From NCBI RefSeq assembly GCF_003664255.1, contig NZ_RCCV01000002.1, positions 312,501 through 376,500 on the forward strand: a stretch of 64,000 bases of DNA. Direction: 5' to 3'. Below, one piece after another: positions 16,278 through 25,800 of the stretch. The notes under the pieces are model-generated. The model did no database searches. It had not been told where the DNA came from and saw nothing but the letters and a program-made list of their open reading frames with translations. The position numbers were made by a program, and so were the translations under genes. How positions within the stretch are numbered: the stretch's first letter is position 1; every line of letters starts with the position of its first letter. The stretch is from Micromonospora sp. M71_S20. Lineage in GTDB: Bacteria; Actinomycetota; Actinomycetes; Mycobacteriales; Micromonosporaceae.

Positions 16278-16916
16278 ATGGGCAGGATCATTGTCTTCGG
16301 AGCCGGTGGGCGGGCCGGCCGGGCAGCGGTGCGGGAGGCGCGGGCCCGGGGGCACCAGGTCACCGCGGTCGTCCGGGACCCGGGCCGGCATCCCGATCTG
16401 GCCTCGACCAACGCCGTGCGGGTGGCGGGCGGCGACGTCACCGACGCCGGCCGCGTCGGCGCACTGGCCGTCGGACACGACGCCGCCATCCACGCCGCCG
16501 CCGACCTGGCCGCGCCGCCGGACGTCTTCTTCCCCGCCGCCGCCCGGGCGCTGGCCGCCGGGCTGGCGTCGGCCGGGACCCGCCGGCTGCTGGCCGTCGG
16601 GCTGGCCTCGGTGCTGCCGACGGCGGGCGGTGACCTGCTCATGGACACGACGGGCTATCCGCAGGAGTACCGGTCCTTCTACCTGGGACACGCGGCCGGG
16701 ACGGAGACGCTGCGCCACGCCGGGCCGGAACTCGACTGGCTGGTGCTCAGCCCGGCCGGCGACTTCGACCACGACGGCACCGGCGTCGGCCGCTACCGGT
16801 GGGCGACGGCCGACGCGGCGAGCCGGATCCCGTACGCCGACTTCGCCGTCGCGCTGCTGGACGAGATCGAGACGCCCCGGCACCGGCAGGCCCACCTCGG
16901 GGTGGAGCAGGGCTGA
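16278..16916 (+). CDS. NAD(P)-binding atypical short-chain dehydrogenase (NmrA-like)
   Basis: 212 residues with GAGGGG before the ATG. It begins with the Rossmann motif V-F-G-A-G-G-R-A-G (residues 6-14) and has R33 in VVRDP, suited to NADPH. The rest shows the extended-SDR/NmrA pattern without the classical YxxxK pair; LVLSPAGDF lies near residue 155. It may be a quinone reductase-like or regulatory NAD(P)-binding protein. Divergence from an HxlR regulator suggests redox- or quinone-inducible expression. Confidence 0.82.
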   Translation: MGRIIVFGAGGRAGRAAVREARARGHQVTAVVRDPGRHPDLASTNAVRVAGGDVTDAGRVGALAVGHDAAIHAAADLAAPPDVFFPAAARALAAGLASAGTRRLLAVGLASVLPTAGGDLLMDTTGYPQEYRSFYLGHAAGTETLRHAGPELDWLVLSPAGDFDHDGTGVGRYRWATADAASRIPYADFAVALLDEIETPRHRQAHLGVEQG

Positions 16917-17109
16917 AGCAGCGCATCGCCGCCGTCCGGGCACCGTGCCGCAACATATCGCCCTCCCTGGGTTCGGATACGCAACGATCAGCCGTTCGAC
17001 GCAAGCATCGCCGGTGGATTGTGTCGCCCCCGGCCGCATAACGTTGAGCAACGGCGCCAGCCCGTGGGCCGAAGGTGGCCGGGCGCGCCCGACCCCTGGG
17101 AGCAGGACA

Positions 17110-17931
17110 ATGACGATGGACGCCACCAGCCAGCGCTTCCTGATGTGCCGGCCGACGTACTTCGCCGTCGACTACGCCATCAACCCGTGGATGGACCCGA
17201 CCGCGCCGGTCGACGTCGACCTCGCCGTCCGGCAGTGGGAGCAGTTGCGCCAGATTTACCGGGACCTGGGCCACACCGTCGAGGAGATCGCTCCGGTGCC
17301 CGGCCTGCCCGACATGGTGTTCGCCGCCAACGGCGGCACGGTGATCGACGGCAAGGCGATGGCCGTGCAGTTCCGCGACCCGCAGCGCGCCGACGAGGCC
17401 CCCGCCTACCGCGCCTGGTTCGAGGCCGCCGGCTTCGGGATGTACGACCCGAAGCACGTCAACGAGGGCGAGGGCGACATCCTGCTGGCCGGCGACTTCC
17501 TGCTGGCCGGCACCGGCTTCCGCACCGCGCACGCCTCGCACGCGCAGCTCCAGGAGGTCTTCGGCTACCCGGTGGTGACCATGCAGCTGGTCGACCCGCG
17601 CTTCTACCACCTGGACACCGCGCTCACCGTGCTCGACGAGCGGACGGTGGCGTACCTGCCGGAGGCGTTCTCGCCGGGCAGCCGGGCGGTGCTGCGCCGG
17701 CTCTTCCCCGACGCGGTGCACGCCACCCTCGCCGACGCCGAGGTCTTCGGGCTGAACGCGGTCAGCGACGGCCGGCACGTGGTGCTGCCGGCGCAGGCCA
17801 CCGGCCTGGCCGCGAAGCTGCGCGACCGGGGCTACGAGACGATCGGTGTCGACCTCTCCGAGCTGCGCAAGGCCGGCGGCGGACCGAAGTGCTGCACGTT
17901 GCGACTCCGTCAGGGAAAGGCGAGCCAGTGA
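17110..17931 (+). CDS. ddaH: Dimethylarginine dimethylaminohydrolase (dimethylargininase)
   Basis: 273 residues. It belongs to the guanidine-modifying (pentein) superfamily: PDMVFAANGG (about residues 70-79) supplies the substrate-binding Asp, H167 in FYHLDTAL is the catalytic His, and C261/C262 in GGGPKCCTLR contains the nucleophile. Dimethylargininases hydrolyse N-methylated arginines to citrulline and methylamines; arginine deiminase activity in this subgroup cannot be excluded. Its stop overlaps the start of the ornithine aminotransferase gene by 4 bases, as in many actinobacteria. ATG 17116 is an alternative start. Cytoplasmic. Confidence 0.9.
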   Translation: MTMDATSQRFLMCRPTYFAVDYAINPWMDPTAPVDVDLAVRQWEQLRQIYRDLGHTVEEIAPVPGLPDMVFAANGGTVIDGKAMAVQFRDPQRADEAPAYRAWFEAAGFGMYDPKHVNEGEGDILLAGDFLLAGTGFRTAHASHAQLQEVFGYPVVTMQLVDPRFYHLDTALTVLDERTVAYLPEAFSPGSRAVLRRLFPDAVHATLADAEVFGLNAVSDGRHVVLPAQATGLAAKLRDRGYETIGVDLSELRKAGGGPKCCTLRLRQGKASQ

Positions 17932-19142
17932 TCGACGACATGCTGCGGACGCCGGAGGCGATCCGCGACGCGGAGCGGTGGACCGCGCACAACTACCACC
18001 CGCTGCCGGTGGTCGTCTCCTCCGCCGAGGGCTCCTGGCTGACCGACGTGGACGGCCGCCGCTACCTCGACTGCCTGGCCGGCTACTCGGCGCTGAACTT
18101 CGGCCACCGCCACCCGACGCTGATCGCCGCCGCGCACGCGCAGCTCGACCGGCTGACCCTCACCAGCCGGGCGTTCGTCCACGACCAGTTCGCCGACTTC
18201 TGCCGCGAGCTGGCCGAGCTGTGCCGCAAGGACCTCGTGCTGCCGATGAACACCGGCGCCGAGGCCGTGGAGACCGGCATCAAGGTCGCCCGCAAGTGGG
18301 GCTACCAGGTCAAGGGCGTCGCGCCGGGGCAGGCCAACATCGTGGTGGCCGAGGGGAACTTCCACGGCCGGACGACCACCATCGTCAGCTTCTCCACCGA
18401 CGAGGACGCGCGGGCCGACTTCGGGCCGTTCACCCCGGGATTCACGGTCGTCCCCTACGGCGACCTGGCGGCGCTGACCGCCGCCGTCGACGAGAACACC
18501 GTCGCGGTGCTGCTCGAACCGATCCAGGGCGAGCAGGGCGTCGTCGTGCCGCCGGAGGGCTACCTGCCGGGCGTACGCCGGGTCTGCACCGAGCGGAACG
18601 TGCTCTTCATCGCCGACGAGATCCAGTCCGGCCTCGGCCGGACCGGGGACACCTTCGCCTGCGACCACGAAGGCGTCACGCCCGACATGTACCTGCTGGG
18701 CAAGGCGCTCGGCGGCGGCATCGTGCCGGTCTCCGCGGTGGCCGCGAACGCCGACGTGCTCGGTGTGCTCAGGCCGGGCCAGCACGGCTCCACGTTCGGC
18801 GGCAACCCGCTGGCCTGCGCCGTCGCGACCGAGGTCGTCCGGCTGCTGGCCACCGGCGAGTTCCAGCGCCGCTCGACCGAGCTGGGCGCCCGGCTGCACG
18901 CCGGTCTCCGCTCGCTGGTCGGCAGGGGCCTCGTCGCGGTGCGGGGCCGAGGCCTGTGGGCCGGCCTCGACATCGACCCGAGCCTGATGAGCGGCCGGGA
19001 GGCGTGCGAGCGGCTCGCCGAGCGCGGGGTGCTCGCCAAGGACACCCACGGCGCCACCATCCGGCTCGCCCCGCCGCTGGTGATCACCGAGGAGGAGATC
19101 GACCACGCGGTCGCCCAGCTCGCCGCCGTGCTGGCCGGCTGA
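17928..19142 (+). CDS. rocD: Ornithine aminotransferase
   Basis: 404 residues from a GTG overlapping the ddaH stop. Class III PLP aminotransferase: MNTGAEAVETGIK binds the phosphate of PLP, EPIQGEQGV and FIADEIQSGLGRTG carry the cofactor-binding Asp, and K259 in LLGKALGGG forms the Schiff base. The sequence pattern (LDCLAGYSALNFGHRHP) is that of ornithine-oxo-acid transaminases. It converts ornithine plus 2-oxoglutarate to glutamate semialdehyde and glutamate. Coupling with ddaH points to catabolism of arginine-type compounds. A hairpin follows the gene. Confidence 0.93.
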   Translation: MIDDMLRTPEAIRDAERWTAHNYHPLPVVVSSAEGSWLTDVDGRRYLDCLAGYSALNFGHRHPTLIAAAHAQLDRLTLTSRAFVHDQFADFCRELAELCRKDLVLPMNTGAEAVETGIKVARKWGYQVKGVAPGQANIVVAEGNFHGRTTTIVSFSTDEDARADFGPFTPGFTVVPYGDLAALTAAVDENTVAVLLEPIQGEQGVVVPPEGYLPGVRRVCTERNVLFIADEIQSGLGRTGDTFACDHEGVTPDMYLLGKALGGGIVPVSAVAANADVLGVLRPGQHGSTFGGNPLACAVATEVVRLLATGEFQRRSTELGARLHAGLRSLVGRGLVAVRGRGLWAGLDIDPSLMSGREACERLAERGVLAKDTHGATIRLAPPLVITEEEIDHAVAQLAAVLAG

Positions 19143-19159
19143 GCCCCGTACGACACGGG

Positions 19160-19193
19160 CGGGCGTCGCGGGACCACGGTCCCGGCGCCCGCC
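19160..19193. terminator. Hairpin after rocD
   Basis: Imperfect GC-rich stem (about 14 paired bases with a 2-base bulge) in the 67-base gap between converging rocD and the FHA gene. Confidence 0.6.
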
Positions 19194-19209
19194 GTCGTCT
19201 CCCGGCGGA

Positions 19210-20364
19210 TCAGCGGGGCAGGCGCATCGCCATCGTGGGGGCCTCGGCCATGACCGACGTCGGCGTGTAGGGGGCGCCGGTGGGAAGCTCGTCGGGCCGG
19301 CCGATCTGCACCCCCGGGTAGAGCTCCACCATGTCGCCCTCGGCCAGCACCCGGGACTGCTGCGGCGCCAGCGGGACCCGGTCGGCCTCCGCCATCGACC
19401 CGCCCGGGCGGATGCCCGAGCCGTTGGTGCTCACGTCGGTCACGATGACCTCGCCGACCCGCAGCTCGAACCGGACGTGGCTGCGGCTGATCCAGCGGCG
19501 CGCCTCGTCGTTGAGCCACTGCCCGAGCGTGATCCCGCCGGCCTGGTCGGGCGCGCGGCCGACCACCGCCGGCTCCTCCTCGGTGAGCACGAAGCGGCGG
19601 CGGATCAGCCCGCCCACCCGCACGGCCAGGACGGCGCTGCGCGGTCGCGGACCGGCGTCGCCGAGCCGGGTGCCGTGGCGGGGGCAGGTCGGCGCGCCGC
19701 CGCGCAGCGTGGGCGGCGGCTGGCCGGCCGGGCTGCGCTCCACCACCCGGGACAGGTCGGCGAAGGCCCCGCCACCCCCGCCGCCGCCGCCGAAGAGCGC
19801 GCAGCCGGGCTCCGCGCAGCGCCACCGCCGGGTGAGCAGCTTCACGCCGGCCGGTGACCGGTCACCGGCGACGGGCGTGTGCCCGCCGCCGACGTGGGCG
19901 ATGAAGGCCGGCCCGCCGGCGCCGGGCACCGGGGCGAGCACCCGGCCGGCCTGCTCGACCAGCCACGGGTAGCGCCCGCGCAGGCCGTCGGCCCGCACCC
20001 GGGTGAGCACGGGCAGCCCGAGCAGGTCCGCCACCTCCAGCATCCGGTCGCCCGGGTTGTCGAGCACCTCGACCAGCCCGTCGTCGGCCCACCGGCGGAC
20101 CACCATGCGCTCGTTGGAGGTGAGGTCGGCGTCGGAGAGCAGGGCCCGGTGGACCACCGCGTAGACCGGGACGCTGTCCTCCTCCAACTCGCGGGCGAGG
20201 GCGTCGATCACCATGCCGAGGCGGAGCAGGCTCGCCGGCCGGCCGCCGTCGAGGTCCTGGTAGCGGATCACCTCGGCCAGGTCGACGACGGCCCGGGCCA
20301 GCGACGGGTCGGTGCTGACCCGGCCCTCGATGGCGTCCAGCACCTTGCTGATCTCGAATCTCAT
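19210..20364 (-). CDS. FHA-domain protein
   Basis: 384 residues. The C-terminal third (about 258-358) is an FHA domain: VGR near residue 268, ISRSHVRFEL (the SxxH core) and VTDVSTNGSGI, the residues that contact phosphothreonine. The N-terminal half is helical and carries no motif I know. The middle has a cysteine/histidine cluster (C-A-E-P-G-C, then C-P-R-H) bracketing an eight-glycine run, perhaps a metal site. It likely reads Ser/Thr-kinase signals. Its start codon overlaps the end of the pterin-dehydratase gene by 4 bases. Confidence 0.85.
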   Translation of the reverse strand: MRFEISKVLDAIEGRVSTDPSLARAVVDLAEVIRYQDLDGGRPASLLRLGMVIDALARELEEDSVPVYAVVHRALLSDADLTSNERMVVRRWADDGLVEVLDNPGDRMLEVADLLGLPVLTRVRADGLRGRYPWLVEQAGRVLAPVPGAGGPAFIAHVGGGHTPVAGDRSPAGVKLLTRRWRCAEPGCALFGGGGGGGGAFADLSRVVERSPAGQPPPTLRGGAPTCPRHGTRLGDAGPRPRSAVLAVRVGGLIRRRFVLTEEEPAVVGRAPDQAGGITLGQWLNDEARRWISRSHVRFELRVGEVIVTDVSTNGSGIRPGGSMAEADRVPLAPQQSRVLAEGDMVELYPGVQIGRPDELPTGAPYTPTSVMAEAPTMAMRLPR

Positions 20365-20654
20365 CCGACGCTCCCCACGATCTCGTCGATCCGCCGAGCC
20401 AGTTCCAGGTCACGCCGCGTGACCCCGCCCGCCGAGTGCGTGACGCACCGGAAGGTCAGGGCCCGCCAGCGGATGTCGATGTCGGGGTGGTGGTCCAGCT
20501 CCTCCGCCGTCACGGCGACCCGGTCGACCACCGCGATGGCCTCCGGGAAGCTGGCCAGCTCCACGGTGCGGGTGATCCCTGCGGGGTCTCCCGACCAGCC
20601 CGCCAGCCCACCCAGCTCGTCTCGCACCGCCTCGGCGGTGAGCACGTCTGCCAT
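20361..20654 (-). CDS. 4a-hydroxytetrahydrobiopterin dehydratase (pterin-4a-carbinolamine dehydratase)
   Basis: 97 residues, the full family length. The signature EELDHHPDIDIRW carries the catalytic His pair, and a further His lies in FRCVTHSAGGVT. These enzymes dehydrate 4a-hydroxytetrahydropterin during aromatic hydroxylation; bacterial copies away from phenylalanine hydroxylase may act in other pterin chemistry or as accessory proteins. Here it is the first gene of a leftward pair with the FHA protein, an unexpected partner. No hydroxylase is nearby. Confidence 0.9.
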   Translation of the reverse strand: MADVLTAEAVRDELGGLAGWSGDPAGITRTVELASFPEAIAVVDRVAVTAEELDHHPDIDIRWRALTFRCVTHSAGGVTRRDLELARRIDEIVGSVG

Positions 20655-20852
20655 GGGGAGACCCTACCGGGACCGGGCGCGACGACGCCGACCAGCGGCG
20701 GGAGGTGTGGCCGACCCGGCGGCACGGCGGCCCCGGCGACCGCCAGGGCATAGATGGGCGGCTGTGGACCGGCGGGGTTAGGCTGACCGGCGGCCCGGCC
20801 GGGGCCCGCGAACGCGTCGCCCCGGTCCACCCTGCGTGAGGAGATTTCCACC

Positions 20853-21623
20853 ATGAACACTCGACGGCTGGCGACCACGGGGGTCGCGCTCGTCGCCGCG
20901 CTCGCCCTCGGTCTGACCGGGTGCGGCACGGACGCGGACGCTCCGGCCGGCAACGGTGGCGCCACCACCGGCGCGGCACCGGCCAGCAGCGCCCCCGCCG
21001 ACGCCCGCGCCGAGCTGACCGCCGCCGCGCAGAAGCTGAACCAGCAGAGCGTCAAGATGCAGCTCACGTCGCCGGTCATCAACGGCAGCGGCGTGATGGA
21101 CCCGGCCACCAAGACCGGCGACATGACGCTGAAGATGGGCGCGGAGGGCACCTTCCGGATCCTGATGCTCGGCAACGACGTCTACCTGAAGGTCACCGGC
21201 ATGCAGGGGATGCCGAAGAAGTGGATGCACATGGACGCCACCAAGCTCGGCAAGAGCGGCCAGCTCAACCTGATGCCCGACGGCGACCCGGGCGGCGCGA
21301 AGCAGATGGTCGACAGCGTGGTGGACGTCGAGAGCACCGCCCCGGGCAGCTACTCCGGCACCCTCGACTACACCCGTACGAAGCCCGACGACAAGGCCAT
21401 CCAGGCCCTCGGTGACAAGGCCAAGGCCGTCCCGTTCACCGCCAGGGTCGACGACCAGGGCCGGCTCGTCGAGTTCGCCATCGACACCCAGGTGCTGCAC
21501 GAGTCGCTGGGCACCATGATCACCAACTACTCGAACTTCGGCGCGCCGGTCTCGGTGAAGAAGCCCGCCGCGAGCGACACGCAGGAGGCCCCGCAGGAGC
21601 TGATCGAGTCCATGGGCTCCTGA
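20853..21623 (+). CDS. LppX/LprG-like lipoprotein
   Basis: 256 residues with GAGGAG before the ATG. The signal peptide ends in a lipobox L-T-G-C (Cys24), so the mature protein is anchored to the outer face of the membrane. After a Gly/Ala/Ser linker, the domain (about 50-240) has the alternating beta-strand pattern of the LppX_LprAFG fold (MQLTSPVINGSG, GTFRILMLGNDVYLKV, DDQGRLVEFAID). Members bind and transport lipids across the cell envelope. Substrate is unknown. It is monocistronic and ends at a strong terminator. Confidence 0.8.
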   Translation: MNTRRLATTGVALVAALALGLTGCGTDADAPAGNGGATTGAAPASSAPADARAELTAAAQKLNQQSVKMQLTSPVINGSGVMDPATKTGDMTLKMGAEGTFRILMLGNDVYLKVTGMQGMPKKWMHMDATKLGKSGQLNLMPDGDPGGAKQMVDSVVDVESTAPGSYSGTLDYTRTKPDDKAIQALGDKAKAVPFTARVDDQGRLVEFAIDTQVLHESLGTMITNYSNFGAPVSVKKPAASDTQEAPQELIESMGS

Positions 21624-21641
21624 GCCCGACCGCACGCGAAG

Positions 21642-21673
21642 ACGGGGGCGGCGCCGGTCGGCGCCGCCCCCGT
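21642..21673. terminator. Bidirectional terminator hairpin
   Basis: Perfect 14-bp stem (21642-21655 with 21660-21673) and a 4-base loop, between the converging lipoprotein and desaturase genes. Confidence 0.8.
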
Positions 21674-21682
21674 TCGCGCGTC

Positions 21683-22732
21683 TCAGCCGCGCAGCGGCCG
21701 GCCCACCTCGTGCAGGTGCGCGAGCGCCTGGCGGTACGACTCGACCAGCCCGGTCTCGGCGTACGGGATGCCCTGCTCGGCGCAGTAGGCGCGGACGATC
21801 GGCCGGGCCCGGCGCAGGTTGGCCCGGGGCATGTTCGGGAACAGGTGGTGCTCGATCTGGTAGTTGAGCCCGCCCAGGGCGACGTCGACGAGCCGGCCGC
21901 CCCGCACGTTGCGCGCGGTGAGCACCTGCTTACGTAGGAAGTCCAGGTCGTCGTCGGCGGTGGGCATCGGCATGCCCTTGTGATTCGGGGCGAACGAGCA
22001 GCCCATGTAGAAGCCCCACAGTCCCTGGTGGACGGCGACGAAGAGCAGCGCCTTCACCGGCGACATCACCAGCAGCAGCGCACCGAGGTAGCCCACGGCG
22101 TGCAGGACCAGCAGCAGCGCCTCGACCCGCCGGTGCCGCATCGGGGTGCGGAACCGGCCGTCGGAGTCCCGACCCACGATCGCCTGCACGCTCGCCACGT
22201 GCAGGGCGATCCCCTCCAGCAGCAGCAACGGGAAGAACAGCCACGCCTGCCGGCGGGCCAGCCGGCGGCCCAACCCGAGCGTCGCGGCGGCCTGCTCGTA
22301 CGTCCAGACCAGCGCGCCGGCCCCGACGTCGGGGTCCTCGTCGGTGTGGTTGGGGTTGGCGTGGTGCCGGTTGTGCTTGTCGACCCACCAGCCGTAGCTG
22401 AGCCCGACCGCCAGGTTGCCGGTGAGCAGGCCGATGGCCTCGCTCGGCCCGCGCCGCCGGAACATCTGCCGGTGGCCGGCGTCGTGGCCGAGGAACGCGA
22501 CCTGGGTGGTGGCGACGGCGAGGATGACGGCGACCAGGAGCTGCGCCCACGAGTCGCCGACCAGGCCGACGGCCGCCCAGCCCGCCGCGAAGACGCCCAG
22601 CGTGAGCACGATCCGGGTCACGTACCGTCCCGGGCGTCGCTCCAGCAGGCCCGCCCCGCTGATCCGCCGGGACAACTGCGCGTAGTCACTGCCCCGCCGT
22701 ACCGGCGGGTCCGTCACCGCTCCGAGCACCAT
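21683..22732 (-). CDS. Membrane fatty acid desaturase (acyl-lipid, front-end/delta-type)
   Basis: 349 residues from ATG 22732 (a GGGAG site lies upstream). All three histidine boxes are present: H83-D-A-G-H87, H120-N-R-H-H124 and Q-I-E-H-H near residue 295; the Gln in the last box is typical of delta5/delta6-type front-end desaturases. About four membrane helices lie between the boxes. The enzyme uses a di-iron centre to desaturate acyl chains, probably for membrane fluidity. It is monocistronic; no electron-transfer partner is adjacent. Confidence 0.92.
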   Translation of the reverse strand: MVLGAVTDPPVRRGSDYAQLSRRISGAGLLERRPGRYVTRIVLTLGVFAAGWAAVGLVGDSWAQLLVAVILAVATTQVAFLGHDAGHRQMFRRRGPSEAIGLLTGNLAVGLSYGWWVDKHNRHHANPNHTDEDPDVGAGALVWTYEQAAATLGLGRRLARRQAWLFFPLLLLEGIALHVASVQAIVGRDSDGRFRTPMRHRRVEALLLVLHAVGYLGALLLVMSPVKALLFVAVHQGLWGFYMGCSFAPNHKGMPMPTADDDLDFLRKQVLTARNVRGGRLVDVALGGLNYQIEHHLFPNMPRANLRRARPIVRAYCAEQGIPYAETGLVESYRQALAHLHEVGRPLRG

Positions 22733-22830
22733 TGCGGCTCCCGTTCCTCGATCCCGGGGCACGCCGGTCGGCGCGTCCCCCTCCCAGTCTCCGGCGAACG
22801 GTTGCGCTGAGTAACCCTGCCCACCCCCGG

Positions 22831-22860
22831 GTCGGGGGTAGGGCGAGCCCTACCCCCGAC
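22831..22860 (-). terminator. Hairpin terminator after the giant membrane protein gene
   Basis: Perfect 13-bp stem (22831-22843 with 22848-22860), 4-base loop, 18 bases past the stop codon of the leftward gene. Confidence 0.75.
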
Positions 22861-22878
22861 GCCCGTGACCGGGACCGG

Positions 22879-25800
22879 TCAGCCCATCCGCCCGACGGCG
22901 GCCCGCAGGCGGGCCAGGTCCCGGCGGCGTCGCTCGTAGGTCGTGGCGAGCCCGATCAGCGCGAACCCGCCGACGGCCAGGAAGATCCACCGGGGCAGCA
23001 GGTCCCAGCCGCGGACCAGCTCATGCAGCGCGAGCAGCGCCAGGGTCACCCCGCCCAGCAGCACGGGCGCCTGCCAACGGCGGGTCGCACCGGCGAGCAC
23101 CGCGCCGAGCGCGGCGACGCCCAACAGCAGTCGCCGCCACGGCTGGGGGTCCGGAGCCACCAGCACCGACACCAGGCTCGGCAGCAACCCGGCCGCGAGC
23201 CCCGGGCCCAGCGCCAGCCAACTGTTCAGCCCGGGCCGGGTACGCAGCGCCACCACGCCCGCCACGAGAGCCAGCGCCGCCGCCGGCACCGTGTACGCCT
23301 CCAGCACCGCCACGTCCCCGGCGGCCAGCAGCAGCCAGCCGCCGAGCAGCTCACTGCCGCCGGCGATGCCCGCGAAGACCCACCGCCGGCCCGCCGACTC
23401 GCCCCGGCGCAGCACCCGCAGCGCGACGGCGGCGCCCCACAGCACGCAGACCGCCGCGGCGTGGCGGAGCGAGCCCACCGCGAGCAGCAGCGCGACCAGC
23501 GCCACCGCCTGGGCCGCCGCGTCCAACGCCGCCGCCGTGACCCGCCCCCGGCGGACCGGACCGGCCGCCGCCCCGGCGGCCAGGGTGAGCACCGCGACGG
23601 CGAGCACGCTGAACGCGGCCGTCCGCACCGGCAGCCCGCCGGCCAGCGGCGCGACGACGGCGAGGCCGGTCGCGGCGGCCACCGCGACCAGGGCGCCGCC
23701 GAGGCGGGCGTCGTCCCGGCGGGCCGCCACCCCGACCACCGTCGCCGCGACCACGAGCACGCCGAGGCCGACAACCGTGCCCGTCCGGGTGGCCAGCAGC
23801 CCGAGCAGCCCGGACGCCACCAGCACCAGGCCCACCGGCAACCCGACCGGGGCGAGCAGCGGGCGTGGTGCGGCCAGCGCGGCGAGCAGCACCAGCGCCA
23901 CCCCGCCGAGCAGCGTGCCGACCGGCAGCACCGGCCACGGCACGCCTGCGGCCACCAGCAGCACGGGCAGCGCGGTCGCGGCGAACGGCACCGCGACCAG
24001 CGTGGCCCGCCACCAGCCGGCGCCCGCCGACGGGACGGCGTCCGCGCCGGTGGTGCCGGTCCGCACGGCACCCCGGTCCTGCCGGCCGGCCAGCACCCCG
24101 GCCACCGCCAGCACGGCCAACGCCAGGCCCACCGGAAGCGCCCCCGGATCGGCCCGGACCGTCGGCGCCCCGGACCAGGGCGACACCCCGCCGTACGGGG
24201 CGACGAGCGCCGTCAGCGTCACCGGCACGGCGGTGGCGACCGAGACCACGAGCAGCCCGATGCCGGCCACCCGCAGGACGACGTCGGAGCGCGCCGCCCC
24301 GCCCAGCGTCGCCAGCAGGACCGCCACGGCGGCGTAGAGCGTCACCGGTTCGTCGGCCCGTACGGCCACCGGCGCCAACCCGACCGCCGTGACCGCCACG
24401 GCGACCCCGACGGAGGCGTACGCCCGCAGGTCGGGCCAGTGCCGGCGGACCGCGAGCAGCCCGACGGGCAGCAGCGCGACGGCGGCGAGCGCCGCCCGCG
24501 CCTGCCACCAGGCCGGCGCACCGGCGGCGAGGAGGGCGACGACCGCGCCGGCCGGCACCGCGAGCGGCACGACGGCCAGCGCCGCCCCGGCCACCCGGCG
24601 CTGCGCGGCCGTGCCGCGCCGGCCGACCAGCGCCACGGCGGTCCCGGCGACCAGCACCACGGCGAGCGCCGCACCCGCACCCGCCGGCGCGGCGAACCCG
24701 ACGACCAGTCCGTGCCCGAGCAGGACGGTCCCGGCCACCCCCGCGGCCAGGACCGTCCAGGACCGGACGCCCGGGCGCCCCACCGCGACGGCCAGCAGAC
24801 CCACCGCCGCCACCAGGTCCAGGGCCACCACCGCGGGCCAGGGCGACGGCCAGCCGGCCGGCACCGCCAGCACGACGGCCGCCGCACCGATCGCGGCCAA
24901 CGCCGGCCGGGCGGCCCTCGGCAGCAACAGCCCGAGGGCGGCCACGGTCAGCGCGATCACCACCGGCGACTGCCACCCCTGGTCGAGGTCGGGCCCGGCG
25001 GCGGCCCCCTGCCACGGCGGCAGCGACCGGCCGGCGGTGGCGCCGGCGAACGCGACGGCCAGCAGCACGGCGACCTGCGCCGTCCCGCCGGCCACCAGCA
25101 GCGCGCCGGCCCGGGGACCGGTCCGCCATCCGGCGGGCAGCAGCCGCACCCCGCCGGCCAGCGCCACCACGACCAGCGCCGAGAGCAGCGGCGCCAGGCC
25201 CAGCTCCGCGATCGGGCGGACCACCGCGCCGGCCAGCACCGGCACCAGCAGCGCGGCGGCCACGGCGCGGAACACCGCCCCGCCGGTGAGCAGCGCGGTG
25301 CCGAGCAGCGTCAGCGCCACCAGCAGCAGCGGCGCCCCGGCCAGCAGCGGAACGCCGGCGGCCTGGCCGAGGGCCAGCGGTACGAGCGCGCAGAACGCGG
25401 CCACGAAGAGCGCGCCCGCGTGCCCCACCCAGGCGAGGACGCGCCCGGCGAGGACCGCCGGACGCGCGCCGGACGTCCCGGGGGCCGCACCGGCCGGGGC
25501 CACGGCACCGGCGACCCCACCGGCGGTCGGACCACCGACGGTCGGACCACCGACGGTCGGGCCGCCGGTCGTCGGAACCCCGACGGCCTCGGCAACGGTC
25601 GCCGGGGCGCCCCGGCGGCGCAGCGCGACCAGCACCGCCAGGTCGAGCAGTGCCACCCCCAGGAAGGCCATCGCCCAGCCGGCGGCTTCCGGCCGGGCGT
25701 CGGCGACGAGCAGGGGCAGCACCGGCTGCGCGGTCACCAGGGCCGCGAACCACGGCACGGTCAGTCCGCTGAGCCGGCCGTACCCGGCGGCGACCGCCGC

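Noticed and set aside
25521..25573. Possible CRISPR-like short repeats
   Set aside because: Units are contiguous without spacers and lie within a coding frame as GGPTV codons.
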